Shown in pieces: positions 18,082 through 26,102 of a stretch of DNA of 64,000 nt. The notes under the pieces were generated by a model. It saw only the letters and a program-made list of their open reading frames with translations, ran no database searches and was not told where the DNA came from. The position numbers and the translations under genes were made by a program. Origin of the DNA: Pseudomonadota bacterium. GTDB taxonomy: Bacteria > Pseudomonadota > Alphaproteobacteria > Rhodospirillales > Magnetospirillaceae. Positions within the stretch are counted from its first letter, which is position 1. Each line of letters begins with the position of its first letter. Location: contig JAJXWP010000002.1 in assembly GCA_021781575.1 (NCBI GenBank), positions 144,302-208,301 on the forward strand. The letters are read 5' to 3'.

Positions 18082-19671
18082 ATGACAGATCAAGCCAGCT
18101 GCTCGCCAGGGTGCGCGGAATATTTCTCTTGGGAAAGGTTAAGCCCCAGAGCAATATTGGTTCTGTATGTCGGCATTGCCATTGTGATGCTCATATTGGC
18201 TGGCGGCTTCAGATACCCGTTGGCTGCCGATTATCTGAACCATCTTTCGCGCCTGGATGTCATCGCATCCGACAAAACATCCTGGATACGTAAGTTCTTT
18301 GATGTAAAACTTTCCATTGTGCCAAATATCGCTGTCGATATTGGCGGGATGGTTTCCGCCTATCTTGGCCTGAGTGAGGCGGTATTCATAAAGATATTTT
18401 ATATTGCGAGCGCCGGACTGATGTGGGCGGCGATCCTCATGTGCCATTATACTATACACAGAACGCTTAAAGTATCACTCCTATTGGCTCTACCTATTCT
18501 GTATTCGTTTGTTGTCACGTTTGCATTTCTTGATTTTGCGTTCGCTATGGCTGTTACATTTTTTATTTTTTCCTGGAAGATCAGGTGGCCGGGGAATGGC
18601 CATGGTTCTATAATATTACTCAACATACTATCTTCCATTGTATTTATGAGCCATTTTGGTGCATTTTTGATCCTGGCAACCGGGCTGTTCTTTATTCGGA
18701 TTGGAGAGGGAAAGAAATGGCGGCAGGCTGTTGGATTGTCTGTCATAGAAAATATTTCTCCGGCAATACTTTATCTCTTTGCGCAGCATTCAAGAACAAA
18801 TATAATAGAGTTTTCTGCCTTACCAAATAAGGTTGTGGGGATTGCCTTATCATTCGATATGGGATCGGCGCCGGTTGCATTTGCCGCCGCTGCTGTATTC
18901 TATAGTATATGTGCAGCATTCTGTTATATGGGAAGTTTTCGGCTGAAGCCGCCTTTCCGGCCTTTGGTTGTTGCATTCGCGGTTTTGGCTGTTCTTGCCC
19001 CATCATCCTATCAGTTATCTTATTATATTGACGCACGCCTGATCTGGATGGCCGCTCTTCTATTTGTAATTTCCGTTGAACCCCGCCTCGATCGGGCGTG
19101 GATGGAGCCGGTCATCGTCGGCGCGGTTGCCGGCGTCATGTGCATGAATATCACTGTATCTGCGATGAAGGGATGGGAATACAACAAAGACGTTGAGGAA
19201 TTCCGCCGGGCAATCCGCCTGATTCCTCCCCACTCGGCAGTCTTCGTCTCGTCGGCCGATGAGGAGGACTGTCCGGCGCCCGCGGTCGAGGGGCGGTTCT
19301 ATACCCATATGGCATCGCTGGTGACTATCGACCGCGATTCTATCCAGCCGTATATTTTCGCTCATCGCGGGGCCGAACTGGCCTACTATAAGCCGGAGTT
19401 CAAAGGCTATTTCAGTCCCATTCCGATCAGCCCGGTGGATGGGGCGCTGGCAGCCATGATGGTGACGAACGACCTGACGCCGCTTGCTTCCGGGGGGCTT
19501 TACAGAGGCTATTACCACCTCAGAATCCTGCCCTTCATGGACAAATGGAACGAGCGGTTTCCCTACGTCATCCATCTGACCATGGGCTGCACCGGGGACA
19601 CACCCTATTCTCGTCTATTCCACGAAGTCGCTCGGGGGCGCTCTTTCGTCATCTACAGGACAGAGCGCTAA
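18082..19671 (+). CDS. polytopic membrane protein of unknown function, AT-rich gene
   Basis: The 529-residue protein is not recognised. It has roughly ten or more hydrophobic segments (for example residues 25-45, 92-115, 130-165, 172-195, 250-330) and then a soluble C-terminal third with no visible motif. The overall plan, with an N-terminal loop containing LNHLSRLDV after the first helix, resembles GT-C-fold glycosyltransferase-like membrane proteins, but this is a guess. The first two thirds (about 18140-19080) are clearly AT-richer than all neighbours and use codons such as ATA and TTA that are rare in this genome. This points to horizontal transfer. It begins 18 bases after the hydrolase stop. 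Confidence 0.75.
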   Translation: MTDQASCSPGCAEYFSWERLSPRAILVLYVGIAIVMLILAGGFRYPLAADYLNHLSRLDVIASDKTSWIRKFFDVKLSIVPNIAVDIGGMVSAYLGLSEAVFIKIFYIASAGLMWAAILMCHYTIHRTLKVSLLLALPILYSFVVTFAFLDFAFAMAVTFFIFSWKIRWPGNGHGSIILLNILSSIVFMSHFGAFLILATGLFFIRIGEGKKWRQAVGLSVIENISPAILYLFAQHSRTNIIEFSALPNKVVGIALSFDMGSAPVAFAAAAVFYSICAAFCYMGSFRLKPPFRPLVVAFAVLAVLAPSSYQLSYYIDARLIWMAALLFVISVEPRLDRAWMEPVIVGAVAGVMCMNITVSAMKGWEYNKDVEEFRRAIRLIPPHSAVFVSSADEEDCPAPAVEGRFYTHMASLVTIDRDSIQPYIFAHRGAELAYYKPEFKGYFSPIPISPVDGALAAMMVTNDLTPLASGGLYRGYYHLRILPFMDKWNERFPYVIHLTMGCTGDTPYSRLFHEVARGRSFVIYRTER

Positions 19672-19803
19672 TACCGAGCGGCGGTAATCGGAACCGATCG
19701 CCGCAGCCTCAGCTTTCGCCAGGAAACGACGGGTCGATGCGAGGGTCCGGCTGTCTGTCATCGACGGCGATGGCGTTGCGGCGCGACCGGGGACGGACGC
19801 CGT

Positions 19804-19962
19804 TCAGTGCGGCAACATATGGTGATGGCCGCCCCAGTGATGATTATGCCACCATTCCTTGAATTCCATCACCAAAGCAGTGCCGAATACCGATACCGCA
19901 GCGACGCCGACGGCAAGGCACAGCACGATAATGGTGGCGTCTACGATGAATTGGAATGTCAT
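19804..19962 (-). CDS. small His-rich single-pass membrane protein
   Basis: The 52-residue protein has one membrane segment (about residues 5-30, FIVDATIIVLCLAVGVAAVSVFG). It ends in a cytoplasmic or periplasmic tail crowded with His and Trp (WWHNHHWGGHHHMLPH, seven His in the last 16 residues). A strong ribosome-binding site GGAGGAGGA lies just before ATG 19962, so this start is preferred over the longer open frame. It is 157 bases downstream of fdsD on the same strand and could be the last gene of the formate dehydrogenase group. Metal binding is suggested by the tail, but function is unknown. Confidence 0.65.
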   Translation of the reverse strand: MTFQFIVDATIIVLCLAVGVAAVSVFGTALVMEFKEWWHNHHWGGHHHMLPH

Positions 19963-20119
19963 GGCGTCCTCCTCCGGGAAAACTGCCTGACACAATTTAT
20001 ACCACAAATTGGTGCGACGTTCACCCAATGCGATTGATTAGTATCTCATAAAACCTAAGATTAATGAGCCGCGTCAGAATCGGTGATGGAGCGGCGAGCG
20101 CCATCGCCCAGCGGGAATC

Positions 20120-20359
20120 TCAGGCCCTACCTTCCAGTGCCTTGCGGTGGGTGCGCACCGCTTCGCTGACGATCGGCTTCAGGCCTCCGTCAGCCGAGGG
20201 CTGCGCGTCCAGATGGGCCAGCAGGACTCCGCGCATTTTCGGATCCCAGGAGCGCTGGATGTGGCCGGCGATATCGGCCATCGCCTGGCGTCGATCGGGC
20301 ATCGCCTCGAAGAAGGCGCCGATCTGGTTGGCCATCTTGATGAGCTTGTCGATAGTCAT
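20120..20359 (-). CDS. fdsD: formate dehydrogenase delta subunit
   Basis: The 79-residue protein matches the small delta subunit of soluble NAD-dependent molybdenum formate dehydrogenases. Recognisable parts are the N-terminus TIDKLIKMANQIGAFFEAMPDR and the block ADIAGHIQRSWDPKMRGVLLAHLD. In Cupriavidus and Rhodobacter FdsD belongs to the complex and supports assembly of active enzyme. It follows fdhD by 15 bases and closes the fdsG-B-A-C-D order. Confidence 0.9.
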   Translation of the reverse strand: MTIDKLIKMANQIGAFFEAMPDRRQAMADIAGHIQRSWDPKMRGVLLAHLDAQPSADGGLKPIVSEAVRTHRKALEGRA

Positions 20360-20374
20360 GATTGGGCAGTCCGT

Positions 20375-21172
20375 TCAAGGGCGCAGGCGCAAGGGGTGGG
20401 TATAAATCATGTGGCTGTCGCGGCGCAGGAAGGCCACCAGGGTGAGGTTCAGCCGTCCGGCCATGCGGATGGCGAGGTCGGTCGGGGCGGAGATGGCAGC
20501 CATCAGGCCGATCCCCATCGCCGCCGTCTTCTGGACCATTTCGTGGCTGGCCCGGCTGGTGACCAGAACGGCGCCTCGCGCGAAATCGGCACCGGCGCTG
20601 GCCAAGTGACCAACCAGCTTGTCCAGGGCGTTGTGGCGGCCGACATCCTCGCGCAGAGCCGCGATCCGTCCATCCGTGTCCAGCCACGCGGCGGCGTGGG
20701 TGGCGCCGGTGACCCGCTCGATGCGCTGCAGGTCGCGCAATTGGCCGAGTGCCGTATGCAGGCATTGGGGATCGAGACGCAGTTCCGTTGCCACGGGAGC
20801 GAGGTTGCGAAAGGCCTGTTCGAGACTTTCCGCCCCGCACAGGCCGCAGCCGGTGCGGCCCGCCAGGCTGCGGCGGTGGTTCTTGAGATTGTGCAGGCGC
20901 TCGCCGGCGATGCGCATCCGCACTTCGATGCCTTCCTCCCGCTCGACGATCTCCATATCGTAGATCTCGCGCGCCTCGCCCACGATTCCCTCGGTCAGGC
21001 TGAATCCCAGGGCAAAATCCTCAAGATCGCCGGGAGAGGCCAGCATCACCGCGTGGGAAATTCCGTCGTAGACGAGGGCGACCGGCACTTCACCGGCCAC
21101 CTCGTCGACCCGGCACTCAACGGAACCACCTTCCCATCGTTCGGCGACTACCGATCCGACACTACTCCACAT
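20375..21172 (-). CDS. fdhD: formate dehydrogenase accessory sulfurtransferase FdhD (FdsC)
   Basis: FdhD moves sulfur from a cysteine desulfurase to the bis-MGD molybdenum cofactor before it enters formate dehydrogenase. The key CxxC motif is seen in GRTGCGLCGAESLEQA. The blocks LASPGDLEDFALGFSLTEGI and DVGRHNALDKLVG are typical. The start is set at ATG 21172 because GGAGG lies 6 bases upstream; the open frame extends to a GTG at 21193. The gene overlaps fdsA by 11 bases. In Fds operons the same gene is named fdsC. The length of 265 residues is usual. Confidence 0.92.
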   Translation of the reverse strand: MWSSVGSVVAERWEGGSVECRVDEVAGEVPVALVYDGISHAVMLASPGDLEDFALGFSLTEGIVGEAREIYDMEIVEREEGIEVRMRIAGERLHNLKNHRRSLAGRTGCGLCGAESLEQAFRNLAPVATELRLDPQCLHTALGQLRDLQRIERVTGATHAAAWLDTDGRIAALREDVGRHNALDKLVGHLASAGADFARGAVLVTSRASHEMVQKTAAMGIGLMAAISAPTDLAIRMAGRLNLTLVAFLRRDSHMIYTHPLRLRP

Positions 21173-23972
21173 GCGCCGCCTCCAGGCCGGCACGACGGGC
21201 GGCCGCTCCGACGACGCGGGAGACCTGGACAGCCGTGACCTTGTATTCCGGGCAATTGGTCGCCCAATCCGAGTTGTCGGTCGTCACGATATTGGCGCCC
21301 GATTCGGGGAAGTGGAAGGTGGTGTAGACGACCCCGGGTTGCACCCGCTCGGTTATGCGTGCTCGCAGCACGGTGCTGCCGGCCCGCGATTCGAGCCCGG
21401 CCCAGTCACCGTCCTCGATGCCACGTTCCTCGGCGTCGTGTGGATGGATTTCAAGCAGGTCCTCGGCGTGGAAGCGCAGGTTTTCGGTGCGCCTGGTCTG
21501 GGTCCCGACGTTGTATTGGGAAAGAATTCTTCCTGTGGTCAACAGAAGCGGGAACCGTCGGGTCACCTTCTCATCGGTCGGCACATACTGGGTGATGATG
21601 AAACGCCCCTTGCCGCGGACGAATTTATCGACATGCATGGTGGGGGTGCCGTCGGGGGCTTCCCCGTTGCATGGCCATTGGATGCTGCCCAAGGCATCCA
21701 GGCGCTCGTAGGTGACGCCGGCGAACGTCGGCGTCAAGGCGGCAATTTCCGCCATGATCTCGGCAGGGTGACCATAACGCATGGGATAGCCGAGCGCATT
21801 GGCCAGCGCCATGGTGATTTCCCAGTCCGCCTTGCCGGCCTTCGGCGGCATCACCTTGCGGACCCGTGAAATCCGCCGTTCAGCGTTGGTGAATGTGCCG
21901 TCCTTTTCGAGGAAGGATGAGCCAGGCAGGAACACATGGGCATATTTGGCCGTTTCGGTGAGGAACAGATCCTGCACGACGACGCATTCCAGCGCCTCGA
22001 GGGCGGCCACCACATGTTTGGTGTTGGGGTCCGACTGGACGATGTCCTCGCCCTGGCAATAGAGACCCTTGAACCCGCCCTCGACGGCGGCATCCAACAT
22101 GTTGGGAATGCGCAGGCCCGGCTCATGCTGCAAGGTGACGCCCCAGCGCTGTTCGAAGGCCCGGCGCGTCGGCTCATCCGAAACATGGCGGTATCCCGGC
22201 AGTTCATGGGGGAATGATCCCATGTCGCAGGAGCCCTGGACATTGTTCTGTCCGCGCAATGGATTGACCCCGACGCCTTCGCGGCCAACATTGGCGGTGG
22301 CCATGGCCAGGTTGGCGATGGCGATGACCGCCGTCGATCCCTGGCTATGTTCGGTCACACCCAGTCCGTAATAGATGGCGGCATTGCCTCCTGTCGCGTA
22401 AAGCCGAGCTGCGGCCCGGACCTGCTCGGCCGGGACGCCGGTGATCGGGGCGGTAGCCTCGGGCGAGTTTTCCGGCCGCGTCACGAAGGCGCGCCATTGT
22501 TCGAACGACTCGGTGTCGCAGCGGGCCTGGACGAACTGCTCGGCCACCAGGCCTTCGGTGACGACGACATGAGCCAGGGCGCTCAGCATCGCCACGTTGG
22601 TGCCTGGCCGCAGCTTCAGGTGGTGCTCGGCACGGACATGGGGACCCGATACCAGGTCGATGCGGCGCGGGTCGATGACGATCAGCTTGGCGCCCTGGCG
22701 CAGGCGGCGCTTCAGGCGCGAGCCGAAGACGGGATGGCCATCGGTCGGGTTGGCGCCGATGACGATGATCACGTCGCTCTTGTCGATCGACTTGAATGCC
22801 TGGGTGCCGGCCGATTCGCCCAGGGTCTGCTTGAGGCCGTAACCGGTTGGTGAGTGGCAGACGCGGGCGCAGGTGTCGACGTTGTTGTTGCCGAAGGCCG
22901 CACGGACCATCTTCTGGACCAGATAGGTCTCTTCATTGGTGCAGCGCGAGGAGACGATGCCGCCGATCGAATCGCGTCCGTGGGTCGCTTGGATCCGCCG
23001 GAACTCACTGGCCGCGTGAGCCAGCGCCTCCTCCCAGCTGACCTCGCGCCAGGGCTCGGTGATGCGTTGGCGGATCATCGGCTTGAGGATGCGGTCGGGG
23101 TGGGTGGTGTAGCCCCAGGCGAAGCGGCCCTTGACGCAAGCATGTCCCTCGTTGGCCTTGCCGTCCTTGTGGGGCAGCATGCGCACCACCTCGTTGCCCT
23201 TGACCTCGGCCTTGAATGAACAGCCGACGCCGCAGTAGGCGCAGGTGGTGACCACCGAGCGCTCGGCCTGGCCCATTTCGACGAGCGAATTCTCCATCAG
23301 GGTGGCCGTTGGGCAGGCCTGAACGCAAGCGCCGCAAGAGACGCATTCCGAGCCCATGAACGGCTGCATCTGCCCCGGTGACACGCGCGAGGCGAAACCG
23401 CGGCCGTCGATGGTCAGGGCGAAGGTGCCTTGCGTTTCTTCGCAGGCGCGGACGCAGCGGTAACAGACGATGCATTTCGCCGGGTCATAAGTGAAGTAGG
23501 GATTGGACAGGTCCTTGGTCTCGGCCAGGTGGTTGGCCCCGTCCATGCCGTAGCGGACCTCGCGCAGCCCGACGACACCGGCCATGGTCTGCAGCTCGCA
23601 GTTGCCGTTGGCCGAACAGGTCAGGCAGTCAAGGGGGTGGTCGGAGATATAGAGTTCCATTACTCCGCGGCGCAGGGCGGCCAAGCGCGGCGACTGCGTC
23701 CGCACTTTCATCCCGCTTTCGGCCGGCGTGGTGCAGGAGGCGGGGGTGCCGCGCCGTCCGTCGATCTCCACCAGGCACAGGCGGCAGGAGCCGAAGGGTT
23801 CGAGGCTCTCCGTAGCGCATAGCTTGGGAATGGCAATGCCGACTTCCATGGCCGCCCGCATCAGCGACGTGCCGGCGGGAACGGTCACCGCGATGCCGTC
23901 GATCTCCAGGCTGACCAGCTCGGTAGACGTCCGGGCGGGCGTGCCGTAGTCGATTTCGTGGATCTGGTTCAT
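21162..23972 (-). CDS. fdsA: NAD-dependent formate dehydrogenase alpha (molybdenum) subunit
   Basis: This is the catalytic subunit that oxidises formate to CO2 at a bis-MGD Mo/W centre. The N-terminus is NuoG-like: a [2Fe-2S] site (C52, C63, C66, C80), a His-Cys3 [4Fe-4S] site (H112, C116, C119, C125) and two ferredoxin-type sites (C167-C177 and C210-C220). The molybdopterin domain then starts with its own [4Fe-4S] site (C244, C247, C251, C279). The metal ligand is Cys372 in VCHSPTGYG; no in-frame TGA selenocysteine is used. The length is 936 residues. ATG 23972 is chosen because it begins MNQIHEIDY, has GAGGG upstream and overlaps the fdsB stop (ATGA). Confidence 0.95.
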   Translation of the reverse strand: MNQIHEIDYGTPARTSTELVSLEIDGIAVTVPAGTSLMRAAMEVGIAIPKLCATESLEPFGSCRLCLVEIDGRRGTPASCTTPAESGMKVRTQSPRLAALRRGVMELYISDHPLDCLTCSANGNCELQTMAGVVGLREVRYGMDGANHLAETKDLSNPYFTYDPAKCIVCYRCVRACEETQGTFALTIDGRGFASRVSPGQMQPFMGSECVSCGACVQACPTATLMENSLVEMGQAERSVVTTCAYCGVGCSFKAEVKGNEVVRMLPHKDGKANEGHACVKGRFAWGYTTHPDRILKPMIRQRITEPWREVSWEEALAHAASEFRRIQATHGRDSIGGIVSSRCTNEETYLVQKMVRAAFGNNNVDTCARVCHSPTGYGLKQTLGESAGTQAFKSIDKSDVIIVIGANPTDGHPVFGSRLKRRLRQGAKLIVIDPRRIDLVSGPHVRAEHHLKLRPGTNVAMLSALAHVVVTEGLVAEQFVQARCDTESFEQWRAFVTRPENSPEATAPITGVPAEQVRAAARLYATGGNAAIYYGLGVTEHSQGSTAVIAIANLAMATANVGREGVGVNPLRGQNNVQGSCDMGSFPHELPGYRHVSDEPTRRAFEQRWGVTLQHEPGLRIPNMLDAAVEGGFKGLYCQGEDIVQSDPNTKHVVAALEALECVVVQDLFLTETAKYAHVFLPGSSFLEKDGTFTNAERRISRVRKVMPPKAGKADWEITMALANALGYPMRYGHPAEIMAEIAALTPTFAGVTYERLDALGSIQWPCNGEAPDGTPTMHVDKFVRGKGRFIITQYVPTDEKVTRRFPLLLTTGRILSQYNVGTQTRRTENLRFHAEDLLEIHPHDAEERGIEDGDWAGLESRAGSTVLRARITERVQPGVVYTTFHFPESGANIVTTDNSDWATNCPEYKVTAVQVSRVVGAAARRAGLEAAHVE

Positions 23973-25519
23973 GACGGAACCCTCTGTTTCGGGCCGAAGT
24001 CTTCGGGGAAGCGGTCCAGGGCGGACAGCACCGGACTCGGCGTCAGGCCACCCATGGCGCAGAGCGAGCCCGCCTGCATGACATCGCACAGGTCGCGCAG
24101 CAGGGCGACTTGGGCCGGTCCGTCGCCGCCGGCGCCGATACGATCGATGATCTCCATGCCGCGGATCGAGCCGATGCGGCAGGGTGTGCATTTTCCGCAG
24201 GACTCGATGGTGCAGAATTCCATGGCAAAGCGGGCCTGGCGGGACATGTCGACGGTGTCGTCGAAGGCCACGATGCCGCCGTGGCCGAGCATGGCGCCGG
24301 CCGCGGCAAAGGCCTCGTAATCGAGCGGAGTGTCGAATTCCGCCTCGCTCAGATACGCCCCCAGCGGCCCGCCCACCTGGACGGCGCGGATCGGGCGGCC
24401 GCTGGCGCTGCCGCCGCCGAAATCATACAGCAGTTCGCGCAAGGTGGCGCCGAAAGCCTTTTCCACCAGCCCGCCATAGCGGATGTTGCCAGCCAGTTGG
24501 AAGGCCAGGCTGCCGCGTGAGCGGCCACAGCCATAATCCCGGTAGAAGCTGCTGCCGCGGTCGAGGATCACGGGTATGGAAGCCAGGGATATGACGTTGT
24601 TGACCACCGTCGGTTGGTTGAACAATCCCTGGGTGGCGGGAAGCGGCGGCTTGGCACGGACGATGCCGCGCTTTCCTTCCAGGCTTTCCAGCAACGCCGT
24701 TTCCTCGCCGCAGATATAGGCACCGGCCGCCTTGCGCACGGCCAGGTGGAAGCCCTTGCCGGAACCGAAGAGGTTGTTTCCCAGATAGCCTCGAGCCTCG
24801 GCGACGTCTAGGGCTTGAACCAGCACCCGGTAGGCCTGGGGGTATTCGCTGCGCACATAGATGAAGCCGTGGGTCGCTCCCACCGCCAGGCCGGCGATGG
24901 TCATTCCCTCGATCAGCAGGAAGGGGTCGCCCTCCATGATCATGCGGTCGGAGAATGTTCCGGAATCGCCTTCGTCGGCATTGCAGACCACATATTTTCT
25001 GTCGGACCGCGCCTCCAGCACGGTTTGCCATTTGATGCCTGTAGGAAAGGCTGCGCCGCCGCGGCCGCGCAATCCGGAATCGGTCACCTCGGCGACGATG
25101 CGCTGGCCGTTCCAGTCCAGTGCGCGCCGCAGGCCGCGGTAGCCGTCATGGGCCAGGTAGTCGTCGAGAGACAAGGGGTCGGTGCGGCCGACCCGGGCGA
25201 AAGTCAGGCGCTGCTGATTTTTAAGGTAGGGGATCTCTTCAGTCGGCCCAAGGCTCAAGGCATGATCGCCACCGCTCAGGAAGCCGGCGTCGAACAGGCC
25301 GGGGATGTCGGCCGCCGACACCGGGCCGTAGGCCAGGCGCCCACCCGGCGTCGCCACCTCCACCAAGGGTTCGAGCCAGAATAGGCCGCGCGAGCCGTTT
25401 CGAACGATACGCAGCGGCAGGCCGCGCCGCTCGGTTTCCGCTGCAATGGCGCGGGCGACGGCCTCGGCGCCCAGGGCGAGCGCGGTGGAATCCCGGGGGA
25501 CGAAGACGGTAGCGGTCAT
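23969..25519 (-). CDS. fdsB: NAD-dependent formate dehydrogenase beta (NADH/FMN) subunit
   Basis: The beta subunit passes electrons from the iron-sulfur chain to NAD+ through FMN. The 516-residue protein has an N-terminal thioredoxin-like region (about 1-100) fused to a NuoF-type core. The FMN/NADH segment is GLRGRGGAAFPTGIKWQ and GDSGTFSDRMIMEGDP, with SEYPQAYRVL and AGAYICGEETALLESLEG. The C-terminal [4Fe-4S] motif is ESCGKCTPCRIGS with the fourth Cys in SLCAMGG. It starts directly after the fdsG stop and overlaps fdsA, so the subunits are translationally coupled. Confidence 0.94.
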   Translation of the reverse strand: MTATVFVPRDSTALALGAEAVARAIAAETERRGLPLRIVRNGSRGLFWLEPLVEVATPGGRLAYGPVSAADIPGLFDAGFLSGGDHALSLGPTEEIPYLKNQQRLTFARVGRTDPLSLDDYLAHDGYRGLRRALDWNGQRIVAEVTDSGLRGRGGAAFPTGIKWQTVLEARSDRKYVVCNADEGDSGTFSDRMIMEGDPFLLIEGMTIAGLAVGATHGFIYVRSEYPQAYRVLVQALDVAEARGYLGNNLFGSGKGFHLAVRKAAGAYICGEETALLESLEGKRGIVRAKPPLPATQGLFNQPTVVNNVISLASIPVILDRGSSFYRDYGCGRSRGSLAFQLAGNIRYGGLVEKAFGATLRELLYDFGGGSASGRPIRAVQVGGPLGAYLSEAEFDTPLDYEAFAAAGAMLGHGGIVAFDDTVDMSRQARFAMEFCTIESCGKCTPCRIGSIRGMEIIDRIGAGGDGPAQVALLRDLCDVMQAGSLCAMGGLTPSPVLSALDRFPEDFGPKQRVPS

Positions 25520-26008
25520 TCATTCCTCCGTCGGATTGGCCCGCAGCGGCTGGATCAGGGAGTCGAAACGGGCCGGCGTGACGGCGGCATGCGGCTCGTC
25601 ATCGATCATCATGGCCGGCCCACTGGCGCAATGTCCGAGGCAGAACACCGGCTCGAGGCTGATCGCGCCGTCCGCGGTGGTGCCATGAAAGTCGCAGCCC
25701 AGTTCGGCCCTGGCGTGGGCGATCAACGTTTCCGACCCTCGTGCCTGGCAGGCTTCGGCCCGGCACAGGCGTACTGTGTGACGCCCTCCGGGGTGCTGGC
25801 GGAAGTGATGATAGAAAGTGACCACGCCATGAACTTCAGCCCGCGACAGGTTCAGTGCCTGAGCGATCATAGGGATGGCTTCCGGCGGAACGTACCCCAT
25901 TGCGTCCTGAATGGTGTGGAGGATTGGCAGCAGCGGTCCGGGCGTTGCCCGATGGGCTGCGATGGCGGCAGCGATGCCGTCGGTGGCGGGCGAATTTGGC
26001 GTGGTCAC
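25520..26008 (-). CDS. fdsG: NAD-dependent formate dehydrogenase gamma (NuoE-like) subunit
   Basis: The gamma subunit carries one [2Fe-2S] cluster and contacts the FMN subunit. The four ligands are C82 and C87 (LCRAEACQARG) and C123 and C127 (VFCLGHCASGP), in the usual CxxxxC...CxxxC pattern. The fold start LLPILHTIQDAMGYVPPEAI is typical of NuoE. The open frame extends 77 codons further upstream, but that part has no NuoE similarity. GTG 26008 with AAGGA upstream gives the normal 162 residues. Confidence 0.92.
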   Translation of the reverse strand: MTTPNSPATDGIAAAIAAHRATPGPLLPILHTIQDAMGYVPPEAIPMIAQALNLSRAEVHGVVTFYHHFRQHPGGRHTVRLCRAEACQARGSETLIAHARAELGCDFHGTTADGAISLEPVFCLGHCASGPAMMIDDEPHAAVTPARFDSLIQPLRANPTEE

Positions 26009-26102
26009 TGGACGCTTCCTTGATTGGTTCGATCTTTGGCCACGGACCAGGCATTTGTCAGATGGGGATGGTCCAGGCCAATTGTCATCGAATACTTTAG
26101 AA

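Noticed and set aside
22850..22900. Selenocysteine in formate dehydrogenase
   Set aside because: The metal ligand codon is a normal Cys codon (VCHSP) and no in-frame TGA is present.
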